Assembly (NCBI GenBank): GCA_913774355.1
Contig: CAJYGB010000017.1
Location: 62,001 to 126,000, forward strand
DNA length: 64,000 nucleotides
DNA from: an uncultured Chryseobacterium sp.
Lineage (GTDB): Bacteria > Bacteroidota > Bacteroidia > Flavobacteriales > Weeksellaceae
Reading direction: 5' to 3'
A model generated the notes under the pieces. The model did no database searches. It was given only the letters and a program-made list of their open reading frames with translations, and was not told the DNA's origin. How positions within the stretch are numbered: position 1 is the first letter of the stretch; the number at the start of each line of letters is the position of its first letter. Below are positions 53,656 to 63,213 of this stretch, piece by piece. Position numbers and translations under genes: made by a program.

Positions 53656-54303
53656 ATGAGCTTTTTTGAAGAAAAAAATCCGGAGATGGACAGGTATCTG
53701 GAAACACACGCTTCGTCGGAACCTGAAATGCTGAGAAAACTGAGACGTGAAACCTATCAGAAAACTACGCAGCCCCATATGATTTCCGGGTATCAGCAGG
53801 GAAGATTATTAACGATCATTTCCCAGATGATGCAGCCGGAAAATATTCTGGAAATAGGAACTTTTACCGGATATGCCACGCTATGTCTTACTGCAGGAAT
53901 GTCTAAGAACGGGAAGATCACCACTCTGGATGTAAATGAGGATCTGGCCTATTTGCCGAGAAAATATTTTTCGGAAAGCGAATTTTCCGATCAGATCCAT
54001 TTTAAGCTTCAGGATGCCAAAGAATTTCTAAAAGAAACCGATGAGATTTTCGATCTGGTATTCATTGATGCCGATAAAGAAAATTATGCGGAATATTTCA
54101 GGCTGATCAAGCCGAGAACGAAATCGGGATCGGTCGTGATGTTCGATAACGTGCTCTGGTACGGAAAAGTGCTGGAAGAAAATCCAAAACAGAAATCTAC
54201 TCAGGTGATTAAAGAACTGAATGATTTGATCGCGAAAGACGACGATTTTGAAAATCTTATTTTACCTTTGCGGGACGGGGTAAACTTCCTGAGAAGAAAA
54301 TAG
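53656..54303 (+). CDS. O-methyltransferase, class I family 3
   Basis: 215 residues from ATG at 53656. SAM motif ILEIGTFTGYATLCL, acidic DVNEDLA, and FDLVFIDADKENY; FDNVLWYGK is typical of the catechol-type class. Substrate unknown. No signal peptide. An upstream ATG at 53503 would add a poorly conserved hydrophobic segment and is not preferred. Confidence 0.92.
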   Translation: MSFFEEKNPEMDRYLETHASSEPEMLRKLRRETYQKTTQPHMISGYQQGRLLTIISQMMQPENILEIGTFTGYATLCLTAGMSKNGKITTLDVNEDLAYLPRKYFSESEFSDQIHFKLQDAKEFLKETDEIFDLVFIDADKENYAEYFRLIKPRTKSGSVVMFDNVLWYGKVLEENPKQKSTQVIKELNDLIAKDDDFENLILPLRDGVNFLRRK

Positions 54304-54377
54304 ACGAATGAGTATAATGTGAGGATCATGTGTCATTTCTAAGCTTTATTTTCAACCTGTAAACCAAATATAAACTG

Positions 54378-55094
54378 ATGAATAAAGGAATTTGTAGCGT
54401 TACGGTAGCACCAGTCCGGGCGGAAGCATCCGACCGTGCGGAAATTGTCACGGAGATCCTCTTTGGCGAAAGTGCGGATATTCTGGAAGTGAATAAAAAC
54501 TGGACCAGAATAAAAATGCATTACGACGGCTATGAAGGATGGATGGATACCAAACAGCTCCGTCCGGTTGAAGATGAGGTACTTGCAAAACGTAAAGTGA
54601 CGGTTGTTACCGAAGATTTCGCTTCCGTATTAATGAACGACGGAAAAACACTGCTTTCGATGGGTTCGGAAGTGGAGTTTCCGGTGGTTGCTTCAAAAAG
54701 AAGCCATGAGGTACGCGAAAGCATTGCTTTGACGGCAAAAGAATTTATCAATGTACCTTACCTGTGGGGCGGGAAGAGTTTCTTTGCGGTAGACTGTTCC
54801 GGCTTTACCCAGCTGGTCTATAAAATCCACGATATAAAATTACCGAGGGATGCTTCCCAGCAGGTAAATGTTGGCGAATCCTTAAGCTTTGTGGAAGAAA
54901 GTCGGCCCGGCGATCTTGCTTTTTTTGAAAATCCGGAAGGGAAAATCGTACATGTCGGGATCATGCTGGAAAATCAGCGAATTATTCATGCTTCCGGAAA
55001 AGTGAGAATCGATACGCTGGATTCTACCGGGATCTTCAATATAGAACTGAACAAGCACACGCATAAACTGAGAGTGATTAAAAGTGTGCTTTAA
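54378..55094 (+). CDS. SH3-type NlpC/P60 cell-wall peptidase
   Basis: 238 residues. Two SH3-like domains (1-110; VTVAPVRAEASDRAEIVTE and WTRIKMHYDGYEGWMD), then NlpC/P60 with catalytic Cys 140 in VDCSGF, His 192 in VHVGIM and a third polar position near His 204. DL-endopeptidase of peptidoglycan stem peptides. No clear signal peptide, so localisation is uncertain. Upstream of a membrane DUF1648 gene. Confidence 0.93.
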   Translation: MNKGICSVTVAPVRAEASDRAEIVTEILFGESADILEVNKNWTRIKMHYDGYEGWMDTKQLRPVEDEVLAKRKVTVVTEDFASVLMNDGKTLLSMGSEVEFPVVASKRSHEVRESIALTAKEFINVPYLWGGKSFFAVDCSGFTQLVYKIHDIKLPRDASQQVNVGESLSFVEESRPGDLAFFENPEGKIVHVGIMLENQRIIHASGKVRIDTLDSTGIFNIELNKHTHKLRVIKSVL

Positions 55095-55111
55095 CTTAAA
55101 ATCTGTCTGAA

Positions 55112-55579
55112 ATGGAAAATATTCTATTTACTGTTTTTGATATTTTAAATTTCGTACTACTGGTTTTTCTGTGGTGGTTTACCGTAAAACAGTATAAATC
55201 TTTACCACAGGTCATTCCGATCCATTTCAATTTCGACGGAAAGGCGGATAATTTCGGGAATAAGAAATATGCCTTTCTGATGCCGGCGGTCTTAACGGGT
55301 CTTTATTTTCTATTTGCCTACGTGGTCAGAAGTCCGGAGTCCTCCAACTATCCTGTAGAAATTACCGAAGCAAATAAAAATGCACAGTTTTTGATTATGG
55401 AAATTTTTGTAAGATGGCTTTTTCTGTTGATTACATTGATCTTTCTGAACGGCCAGGATTATATGTTCCGATATTCCAAAGATGAGAAGGCAAAACCAAG
55501 GTTTGCCGTGTCTTCTACGTTGTTTTCGGTAATCGGAAGCCTGATCGTCCTGTTCATCTTCGTAGGTGTTTTTAAATGA
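55112..55579 (+). CDS. DUF1648 membrane protein
   Basis: 155 residues. Four predicted membrane segments (about 8-24, 54-70, 96-114, 131-150). IPIHFNFDGKADNFGNK is the DUF1648 signature. SdpI-like immunity proteins share this domain, but nothing near shows a killing factor. 17 bp after the peptidase gene. Confidence 0.85.
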   Translation: MENILFTVFDILNFVLLVFLWWFTVKQYKSLPQVIPIHFNFDGKADNFGNKKYAFLMPAVLTGLYFLFAYVVRSPESSNYPVEITEANKNAQFLIMEIFVRWLFLLITLIFLNGQDYMFRYSKDEKAKPRFAVSSTLFSVIGSLIVLFIFVGVFK

Positions 55580-55690
55580 TAAAACAATACGGTTCCAATG
55601 GTGCAGACAGAAATACTTCTGTGGGTGGTTAAAATGGATGCTGTTTCAGATCCTTCAGCATAAATGATTGTGAAAAATTAAAATTGAATT

Positions 55691-56923
55691 ATGATGGCTT
55701 TTCTGTATAATCTGTTCATCCATCTTCTCATTTTCGGGATGAAAATGTTTTCTTTATTTGATGATAAAACTAAAAAAGGAGTTGAAGGCAGGAAAGAATC
55801 CCTGCAGAAAGTAAAAACCGGGTTTTTAAAATCCGATAAAGTGATCTGGATGCATGCTTCGAGCTTAGGGGAATATGAACAGGGGCTGCCTGTTCTGGAA
55901 AGATTGAAAGACCATTTCTCCGATCATAAAATCCTGATAACTTTCTTTTCACCTTCCGGATATGAGCATGTGGTTAAAAAAGAAAATATTGCCGATGTGA
56001 TCTGCTATCTTCCTTTTGATACAAAATCCTGTGTAAAAGAATTTGTACGCCAGTTTGATGTTCAACTATTTTTTACGGTGAAATATGATTACTGGTATCA
56101 TCTGTTGGAAGAGCTGAAAAGCAAAGGAGCCAAAACCTATGTGATTTCTGCTTTGTTCTACGACCGCCAGTCTTTCTTTACCTCTTACGGGAAATGGTTT
56201 GTAGGGCAGCTTCAAAAAAATATTGACTGGTTTTTTCATCAGACCCAGATGTCTTATGCGCTGGCAAAAAGTGTTGGATTAACGAAATCCTCAGTGACGG
56301 GAGACACAAGATTCGACCGGGTAAAGCAGCTACGAGACCGCAACAACCATGTTGATTTTATCCGGGAATTCATCGGAAAAGATAAAGCTGTTGTCTTCGG
56401 GAGTTCATGGCAGCCGGAAGAAAAAATAGTGGAAGAAGTTTCACAGTTGAGCCCTTATGCAAAGCTTATTGTTGCCCCGCATGATCTGAAAAGGGTTGAG
56501 GCCCTGAAACAGATGTTTCCGAATGCCCTTTTGTACAGTAAAATTGATTCTTCCGTAGCTGGTTTTAATTCCCATATTTTAATCATAGACAGCATCGGAC
56601 TTCTGTCGAAACTCTATTCCTATGCCGATATCGCCGTAGTGGGCGGAGGTTTTCACGATGCGGGCCTTCATAATATTTTAGAAGCGGCAACTTTTGGTGT
56701 TCCCGTAATTTTCGGAAATCATTATAAGAAGAATCCGGAAGCTGATGAACTGATTTCCGTTGATGGAGGCAGAGCTTTTGAAAATACAGGACTTGCCGCC
56801 GATTTTGTTATGTTTCTGATCAATAACGAAGAATTGCTTAAATCAATGTCTGAAAATGCTGAAAAATTCGTTTCCGAAAAATCGGAATCTACTGAATTGA
56901 TTCTGAAGAAGATTCTAGCGTAA
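55691..56923 (+). CDS. waaA: 3-deoxy-D-manno-octulosonic-acid transferase
   Basis: 410 residues (start could be 55694). Membrane anchor at the N-terminus (FLYNLFIHLLIFGMKMF), catalytic HASSLGEYEQG (Glu), VFGSSWQPEE, VGGGFHDAGLHNILEAATFG. Transfers Kdo to lipid A precursor, the first step of LPS core. Overlaps the convergent gene at 56915 by 9 bases. Confidence 0.95.
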   Translation: MMAFLYNLFIHLLIFGMKMFSLFDDKTKKGVEGRKESLQKVKTGFLKSDKVIWMHASSLGEYEQGLPVLERLKDHFSDHKILITFFSPSGYEHVVKKENIADVICYLPFDTKSCVKEFVRQFDVQLFFTVKYDYWYHLLEELKSKGAKTYVISALFYDRQSFFTSYGKWFVGQLQKNIDWFFHQTQMSYALAKSVGLTKSSVTGDTRFDRVKQLRDRNNHVDFIREFIGKDKAVVFGSSWQPEEKIVEEVSQLSPYAKLIVAPHDLKRVEALKQMFPNALLYSKIDSSVAGFNSHILIIDSIGLLSKLYSYADIAVVGGGFHDAGLHNILEAATFGVPVIFGNHYKKNPEADELISVDGGRAFENTGLAADFVMFLINNEELLKSMSENAEKFVSEKSESTELILKKILA

Positions 56924-57541
56924 AAAGCCCCGGCTTTTAATGTCTTTGATAATTTGGTCGAAATTTTCGGGAATCCGGTCACTGGTCAGCCAATTGAAAT
57001 CGATTCCGTTGTTGATGAACAGCTTCGACAGGTATTTGTTCTGAAGGATTTTTTCTTTCAAATGGTCAAGGTGTTCATCAATCTCCATCCAGTAATCAAC
57101 ATCCAGTTTTCTGGTTAGCAGAAGAGCCTTTACCGTTTTGTTGATTAAATACAAGTACAGTTTATAAACATTATCGAATCTCTGGCGGCTGAGGTCTTCG
57201 TTATGCTTCAGGATTTCATTTACCAAAAGGATATTCAGGGAAACTTCCCCGAACTTATCGGTGGTAATCTTTACATGTTCGGTAATTTCCGCACTGATCT
57301 TACGGATAATCGAAAGGAAATATTTCTGGTTGCCGATGTATTTTGAAGCCAGCAGAACTTTCTCCTGCACAATTTCTTCCATCGCATCGCGTTTATTATC
57401 GGTAGTTTCGGGATCGATCAGCTCGAAATACAGTTTTTTAGACAGCAGCTTGTCTTTCTTAAGCAATCTGAAAATCAGCTTATCCTTTTCCACAGATGAA
57501 AAATTGCTGAGGGCAGCTTTAAACTCTTTTGAATATTCCAT
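56915..57541 (-). CDS. Conserved protein of unknown function
   Basis: 208 residues. Mainly helical and charged: LSNFSSVEKDKLIFRLLKKD near the start, IRKISAEITEHVKITTDKFG and LYLYLINKTVKALLLTRKLD. No signal peptide, no membrane segment, no motif I know. Last of a three-gene operon (acyltransferase, GT2, this), 8 bp after the GT2 gene, and overlapping waaA on the other strand by 9 bases. Confidence 0.7.
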   Translation of the reverse strand: MEYSKEFKAALSNFSSVEKDKLIFRLLKKDKLLSKKLYFELIDPETTDNKRDAMEEIVQEKVLLASKYIGNQKYFLSIIRKISAEITEHVKITTDKFGEVSLNILLVNEILKHNEDLSRQRFDNVYKLYLYLINKTVKALLLTRKLDVDYWMEIDEHLDHLKEKILQNKYLSKLFINNGIDFNWLTSDRIPENFDQIIKDIKSRGFLR

Positions 57542-57549
57542 TTTTAAAT

Positions 57550-58308
57550 TTAATTAAAAATTTTCGAATATTTCAAAAACCCGTTAAGGGCCCAGTTGGC
57601 GGTATAGTATAAAGAAGTTAGGGTGGAAAACCCCATAAACTCTTTGTAAACAAGATATTGGTCTTTAATGATGTTTTTCTTTTTGCGGGAAACACTGTTT
57701 TCGCGCATCCTGTATTTTGCCAGCGTCTTATTCAGAGGATAGCCTTTCGGAATTTCTTTCAGCAGATTCAGCCACATCACGTGATCTTCACGCTTGCTTT
57801 TTACCGGGAAGAAAAATTTTCCAACGCGTTGGGTGTCATATATTGTTGAAACAGGGGCCAGTCTGCACGTTTTAAGAAGATTGGAAAACGTAACAACCGT
57901 ATCCGCTTCAAAATCCTTTAAAATCGGCTCCATCGAATGTTCGTCACACCTTGAATAGTTGCAGTATACCAATTCTGCTTTGTTTTCCTGCATGAAATCC
58001 GTCATCGTTTCCAGATATTCCGGGAGCCAGAGGTCATCGGAGTCCAGAAAGGCGATGAATCTTCCTTCAGCCCTTTCCAGGCTTTTGTTGCGGGCATTTC
58101 CTGCACCGGCGTTCTGTTCCAATATCTGAAGTTTGATTCTGGGATCGTTGTATTGACGGATAATCTCAACCGTATTATCGGTAGAACGGTCGTCGGAAAT
58201 CAGCCATTCCCAGTTTTTATAGGTTTGGTCCAGGACCGACTGTATCGTTTCCCCGATGAATTCTGCGGAATTGTAAGAAGGCGTAATAATGGAAACAAGT
58301 TCTTTCAT
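57550..58308 (-). CDS. Glycosyltransferase family 2
   Basis: 252 residues. VSIITPSYNSAEFIGETIQS, LISDDRSTDNT, AFLDSDDLWLPEY (DxD). Standard GT2 GT-A fold with a short C-terminal domain. Seven bp after the acyltransferase gene. Likely LPS or other cell-surface glycan assembly, next to waaA. Confidence 0.95.
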   Translation of the reverse strand: MKELVSIITPSYNSAEFIGETIQSVLDQTYKNWEWLISDDRSTDNTVEIIRQYNDPRIKLQILEQNAGAGNARNKSLERAEGRFIAFLDSDDLWLPEYLETMTDFMQENKAELVYCNYSRCDEHSMEPILKDFEADTVVTFSNLLKTCRLAPVSTIYDTQRVGKFFFPVKSKREDHVMWLNLLKEIPKGYPLNKTLAKYRMRENSVSRKKKNIIKDQYLVYKEFMGFSTLTSLYYTANWALNGFLKYSKIFN

Positions 58309-58315
58309 TCGTGTT

Positions 58316-59299
58316 TTATAAAAATTTTTTCTCGTAAAAATGCCATGAACTTATCCCAACGGCGATCACCACAAGCATACAGGCTACAGCCATGAGATAA
58401 GGATTGTAATCCCTGAAAAGACCTAATGTCGTAAAAGTCCGGATAATCGGAAAGTGGAAGATGTAAATGCCATACGTGAAATCCCCGTACTTCCCGAAAT
58501 TGTTGAGAAATTTAAAGGAATAAGCGATGTATAGCACAATAATCCCGATCATCATCGGCGAAAAGAATTTGATGTTAAAAATCAAATCGATCCAGACCGT
58601 AAGAATGGCGATGATAAAAAGCGTGTGCTTATGTTTGATGAACAGATCAAAATTAAAATAAATCAGCATTCCCGGAATAAAGTATGACAAAGTGCCCGGA
58701 AGCTGCTTGGCTACGGAGATCTTATTCAGCGATTCAAAATAATTAAGATAGATCAAAGAAAGGAAATAAATAACGATTAAGCTGATATTTCTATATTTAT
58801 TATTCTTTCCGAAAAGGAGAAACAGCAGAGGAACAGAAAAATAATAGCTCATTTCGATCTTGAGCGTCCATAAAGCTCCGTTCACCGCCTGATTTCCGAA
58901 AACTCCAGGCAGCCACGGTGCCTTGAAATTCAGGAAGATGGAATTCCAGAACAGGTATTTGTAAACCTGGATGTTGCTGAAATATTCCTGAAAAGTGTAA
59001 GTGCTGACAAGGCTCAATAAAACAGCGCAGAGGAAAACAACCAGCAGATAGGCAGGAACAATTCTCCGTATCCTTTTTTTGATATAACTTTTGAGGCTCG
59101 ACGAGCGCTCGTAGCTTCTGGCAATCAGAAAACCGCTTACTACAAAAAATCCGAAAACAGCAATTTCTATAGGGCTGTTCTCAAAAATTTTAAGATCGGG
59201 AGAAGCACTCAGTGCCCCCAAATGCCCGACGAAAACGATAAAAGCGAGAAGAACACGGATGAAATCAAAATTATTTTTCGTTAAGTCCTGCATTTGCAT
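58316..59299 (-). CDS. Acyltransferase family 3 membrane protein
   Basis: About 327 residues from ATG at 59299; the first possible codon at 59311 is a TTG overlapping a -7 box. NNFDFIRVLLAFIVFVGHL is the family start with the catalytic His; FFVVSGFLIARSYERS follows, then about ten membrane helices. Adds acetyl or other acyl groups to surface glycans. First gene of its operon. Confidence 0.93.
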   Translation of the reverse strand: MQMQDLTKNNFDFIRVLLAFIVFVGHLGALSASPDLKIFENSPIEIAVFGFFVVSGFLIARSYERSSSLKSYIKKRIRRIVPAYLLVVFLCAVLLSLVSTYTFQEYFSNIQVYKYLFWNSIFLNFKAPWLPGVFGNQAVNGALWTLKIEMSYYFSVPLLFLLFGKNNKYRNISLIVIYFLSLIYLNYFESLNKISVAKQLPGTLSYFIPGMLIYFNFDLFIKHKHTLFIIAILTVWIDLIFNIKFFSPMMIGIIVLYIAYSFKFLNNFGKYGDFTYGIYIFHFPIIRTFTTLGLFRDYNPYLMAVACMLVVIAVGISSWHFYEKKFL

Positions 59300-59308
59300 T
59301 GTTTTGTG

Positions 59309-59336
59309 CAAAAATAGTTTTTTTCACAGAATACAA
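59309..59336 (-). promoter_or_regulatory. Promoter of the acyltransferase operon
   Basis: Minus strand TTG at 59336-59334, 17-base spacer, TATTTTTG at 59316-59309. Confidence 0.65.
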
Positions 59337-59493
59337 AAGGGTTGCGGTTGATGAATGTTTATTAAATAAAGGTCATTTAAAGGATTTTATAAAGGCCGTA
59401 ATCAGAAAATGATAAATTTTAATAATATTTTTTCAAAAATATTGTATAATAATATAAATAAATCATAATTTTAGCCCTTGAAAAATTTGATAC

Positions 59494-59967
59494 ATGAAGA
59501 AATTAGCATTATTATTTGCAGGTTTATCATTATTCGTAGCAACGGGTTGTAACAACGATACCACGGAAGTGATGGAAGCTCCGCTGGTAGGAGTGTGGCA
59601 GCCGGTAAAAAAAGTAGTAACCAGAGTGCCAACCGGTGGGCAGCCGGTTTCCGATGGGATTTCTTTTGATACTACATGCCAGCAAACATCAAGATGGACT
59701 TTTTCCTCAGGAAACGCCGGGAAAAGAAAAGATATGGGAGACAGCTCAACGCCGGGAACCTGTACGCCTACTTTCGACAGAACCTTCAGCTATAGCTATG
59801 ATAAATCAAGCAAAGCGATCCAGATAAAATATCAGGGAATTGTTGAGCCTGATCAGGGAAGGATCATCAGCATCAGCGATACTTCTTTAAATATAATGTT
59901 TGAAGATAAAACGGACCCTACAGAATTTCATTCCGAAACCTATACCTTCAAGAGAATTCCACAGTAA
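59494..59967 (+). CDS. Lipocalin-like lipoprotein
   Basis: 157 residues. Lipobox LFVATGCNND (Cys 19), then a lipocalin-like strand GVWQPVKKVV and a beta-rich remainder. Cys residues in TTCQQ and GTCTP may pair. Ligand unknown. Confidence 0.82.
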   Translation: MKKLALLFAGLSLFVATGCNNDTTEVMEAPLVGVWQPVKKVVTRVPTGGQPVSDGISFDTTCQQTSRWTFSSGNAGKRKDMGDSSTPGTCTPTFDRTFSYSYDKSSKAIQIKYQGIVEPDQGRIISISDTSLNIMFEDKTDPTEFHSETYTFKRIPQ

Positions 59968-60000
59968 TGCTCTGAACGAATTAATCAACATACCATACAG

Positions 60001-60027
60001 GATCTCATCTTCGGATGGGATTTTTTG
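60001..60027 (+). terminator. Intrinsic terminator after the lipocalin-like gene
   Basis: ATCTCATC, TTCG loop, GATGGGAT (one G-T pair), T6. Confidence 0.75.
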
Positions 60028-60078
60028 TTTTATGAGATTTAATTCAAAATTAAATTTACATTTCTTTTAAAATCATTA

Positions 60079-60086
60079 TTTTTGTG
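60079..60086 (+). promoter_or_regulatory. -7 box (TATTTTTG) of leuS
   Basis: Plus strand TATTTTTG, 73 bases before the GTG at 60160. Confidence 0.4.
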
Positions 60087-60159
60087 AATCTTGAATGAGG
60101 GATAAATTATAAAATAATCTGATTTCAAAAGTCTAACATATAATATCTATAATAATAAA

Positions 60160-62973
60160 GTGTTTTACGATCATCAGCAGATAGAAAAAAAGTGGCAGAA
60201 ATACTGGGAAGAGCATCAAACCTACAAAACTTCCAACAGCACAGATAAACCTAAATTTTATGTTCTCGATATGTTTCCGTATCCTTCCGGAGCAGGTCTT
60301 CACGTAGGCCATCCGCTGGGATATATTGCTTCTGATATCTATGCGAGATACAAAAGACATCAGGGATTTAATGTGCTTCACCCGGTAGGTTACGACAGCT
60401 TCGGACTTCCTGCTGAGCAGTATGCGATCCAGACCGGGCAGCATCCGGCGATCACAACTGAGCAAAACATTACAAGATATGAAGAGCAGTTGAGAAAAAT
60501 CGGTTTCTCTTTCGACTGGAGTCGTGAGGTGCGAACTTCCGATGCATCTTATTATAAATGGACGCAGTGGATTTTCATTGAGCTGTTCCATTCCTGGTAT
60601 AACAAAGATGCCGATAAGGCAGAATCTATCCAGACCCTGATCAAACATTTTGAAGAAAGAGGTACAGAAGGATTAAATGCTAATCAAAATGATGAGCTTG
60701 ATTTCACCGCAGAAGAATGGAACGCCGCTTCTGCAATGGATAAAGAAGATATTCTATTGAATTACCGTCTGGCTTACAGAGCAGAGACTACTGTTAACTG
60801 GTGTCCTGCTCTAGGAACGGTACTGGCGAATGATGAAGTAAAAGACGGAAAATCCGAAAGAGGAGGATTCCCGGTTTTTCAGAAAAAGATGATGCAGTGG
60901 AGCATGAGGATTTCCGCGTACTCCGAAAGATTGCTGCAGGGATTAAAAACACTGGACTGGCCACAGCCTCTGAAGGATTCCCAGGAATACTGGATCGGGA
61001 AATCGCAGGGCGCACAGGTTAAATTTAATATCGAAGGGCAGAATGAAACGGTAGAAGTTTTCACCACAAGACCTGATACGATTTTCGGAGCAACCTTTAT
61101 GGTGCTGGCTCCTGAGAATCCTTTGGTGGAAGCCCTTACAACAGAAGCTCAGAAAACGGAAATCGAAAACTACATCGAAGAAACTTCCAAAAAAACCGAA
61201 AGGGACCGGATGTCTGACGTGAAGAATGTTTCTGGTGCCTTTACCGGAAGCTATGCCGTAAATCCTTTCAGCAATGAGAGAATGCCGGTCTTTATTTCGG
61301 ATTATGTGCTGATGGGCTACGGAACCGGAGCGGTAATGGCTGTTCCGGCGCATGATGAAAGGGATCACCGTTTCGCAAAGAAATTCAATCTTGAGATTAA
61401 AAAAGTAGTGGAGACGGACGAAGATGTTCAGGAAGCTTCTTACGATTCTAAAGATTCGGTGTGCGTAAACTCCGATTTCCTGAATGGACTGAATTATAAC
61501 GATGCCAAAGCATTGATCATTTCGGCTATTGAAAAAAAAGGAATCGGCCACGGAACAACAAATTACAGACAGCGGGACGCGATTTTTTCAAGACAGCGCT
61601 ATTGGGGAGAGCCGGTTCCCGTATATTATAAGGATGGAATGCCTTACACTTTGCCGGTTTCGGCTTTGCCGCTGGAACTTCCGGAAGTAGAAAAATATTT
61701 ACCGACTGAAGACGGTGATCCGCCATTGGGAAATGCCAAAACTTTTGCCTGGGATGAAATCGCTCAGAAAGTTGTAGATACTGATCTTATTAATGAAACC
61801 ACCGTTTTCCCGTTGGAATTATCTACCATGCCGGGATGGGCAGGAAGCTCATGGTATTTCCTGAGATATATGGATCCGAATGACGATAAGGCTTTTGTGG
61901 AAAAAGAGCTTGCAGATTATTGGGGACAAGTAGACTTATACATCGGCGGAAGCGAACACGCTACCGGCCACTTGTTGTATTCCCGATTCTGGAACATGTT
62001 TTTAAAGGACAGAGGATATATCAGTCATAATGAACCTTTCCAGAAGCTGATTAATCAAGGGATGATTTTGGGAATGAGTGCGTTTGTATATAGAGTTGAC
62101 GGTACTAATCAATATGTATCTAAAAGTTTGGCCAAAGATTACAACACCCAGCAAATTCATGTAGACGTATCCTTATTAAAAGGGACTTCTGATGAACTGG
62201 ATACAGAGGCCTTTAAAGCATGGAGACCCGATTATGCCGATGCCGAATTTATTCTGGAAGACGGAAAATACATTACCGGCCGTGAAGTGGAAAAGATGTC
62301 CAAATCGAAATACAACGTTGTAAACCCGGATGACATCTGTGACGAATACGGAGCCGACGGATTGAGGTTGTACGAAATGTTCCTTGGACCCCTGGAACAA
62401 TCCAAGCCCTGGAATACGCAAGGATTAAGCGGCGTTTACGGATTTTTGAAAAAATTCTGGAACCTGTACTTTGACGGCGATACATTCTCTGTTTCCGATG
62501 AAGAGCCGACGAAAGCGGAATATAAAGTGTTGCATACCTTAATAAAGAAGGTCGTTTACGATATTGAAAACTTCTCTTTCAATACATCAGTATCTTCATT
62601 TATGATCGCGGTAAATGAACTGCAAAAAATAAAATGCAACAAACGCAATATTTTGGAACCTCTTGCCGTTATCATTTCTCCGTATGCACCTCATATTTGT
62701 GAAGAGCTTTGGAGTTTACTGGGACACAACAAATCCATTGAGTTTGAAAAATTCCCTGTACTTAATGAAGAGTACCTGGTAGAAGACGAAATCCAGTATC
62801 CGGTAAGTGTAAACGGTAAAATGAAGTTTAAAATTTCGCTTTCTGCACAGCTTACTGCAAAAGAAGTGGAAGAAGTCGTACTGAAAGATGAAAAAATGCA
62901 GCAGATTCTGGAAGGTAAAATACCCAATAAAATCATTGTGGTGCCTCACAGAATTGTGAATATAGTAATTTAA
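60160..62973 (+). CDS. leuS: Leucyl-tRNA synthetase
   Basis: 937 residues from GTG at 60160. Class I enzyme: HIGH-type [15 protein letters not shown] (HVGH 48-51) and K712-MSKS. The editing (CP1) domain is present with [12 protein letters not shown] and [16 protein letters not shown]-terminal LeuRS-specific domain complete. No ATG is near; the N-terminus aligns with family starts at this GTG. Confidence 0.98.
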   Translation: MFYDHQQIEKKWQKYWEEHQTYKTSNSTDKPKFYVLDMFPYPSGAGLHVGHPLGYIASDIYARYKRHQGFNVLHPVGYDSFGLPAEQYAIQTGQHPAITTEQNITRYEEQLRKIGFSFDWSREVRTSDASYYKWTQWIFIELFHSWYNKDADKAESIQTLIKHFEERGTEGLNANQNDELDFTAEEWNAASAMDKEDILLNYRLAYRAETTVNWCPALGTVLANDEVKDGKSERGGFPVFQKKMMQWSMRISAYSERLLQGLKTLDWPQPLKDSQEYWIGKSQGAQVKFNIEGQNETVEVFTTRPDTIFGATFMVLAPENPLVEALTTEAQKTEIENYIEETSKKTERDRMSDVKNVSGAFTGSYAVNPFSNERMPVFISDYVLMGYGTGAVMAVPAHDERDHRFAKKFNLEIKKVVETDEDVQEASYDSKDSVCVNSDFLNGLNYNDAKALIISAIEKKGIGHGTTNYRQRDAIFSRQRYWGEPVPVYYKDGMPYTLPVSALPLELPEVEKYLPTEDGDPPLGNAKTFAWDEIAQKVVDTDLINETTVFPLELSTMPGWAGSSWYFLRYMDPNDDKAFVEKELADYWGQVDLYIGGSEHATGHLLYSRFWNMFLKDRGYISHNEPFQKLINQGMILGMSAFVYRVDGTNQYVSKSLAKDYNTQQIHVDVSLLKGTSDELDTEAFKAWRPDYADAEFILEDGKYITGREVEKMSKSKYNVVNPDDICDEYGADGLRLYEMFLGPLEQSKPWNTQGLSGVYGFLKKFWNLYFDGDTFSVSDEEPTKAEYKVLHTLIKKVVYDIENFSFNTSVSSFMIAVNELQKIKCNKRNILEPLAVIISPYAPHICEELWSLLGHNKSIEFEKFPVLNEEYLVEDEIQYPVSVNGKMKFKISLSAQLTAKEVEEVVLKDEKMQQILEGKIPNKIIVVPHRIVNIVI

Positions 62974-63155
62974 ATAAAATTTAACATTGGCAATTTAAAA
63001 AAAATGAAGGCTGAATTTTTTTAACTTTTTAATGTAAAAGCTTAAATTAAAAAATATTGCCAAAAAAAAAGAAAATAATTATAATATCGGAATTGTATTA
63101 AAATTTTGTTATCAAAAAAAAGCAAAATGTTTATTTAAGACTCTTGCATTTTAAT

Positions 63156-63163
63156 TATTTTTG
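63156..63163 (+). promoter_or_regulatory. -7 box (TATTTTTG) of exbB
   Basis: Plus strand TATTTTTG, 50 bases before the ATG at 63214, in a 240-bp AT-rich spacer after leuS that holds nothing else I can name. Confidence 0.4.
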
Positions 63164-63213
63164 CCTTTAATTTACATCTTGTAAAATTTTAAAACAATAT
63201 AATTTAGTTAAAT

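Noticed and set aside
56922..56938. AAAAGCCCCGGCTTTT palindrome at the waaA/56915 overlap as a terminator
   Set aside because: Loop would be only two bases unless the stem opens, and only a short T run follows; too weak to call.
60133..60648. 171-codon minus-strand ORF over the leuS start
   Set aside because: Antisense to the HIGH motif region of leuS; no motif.
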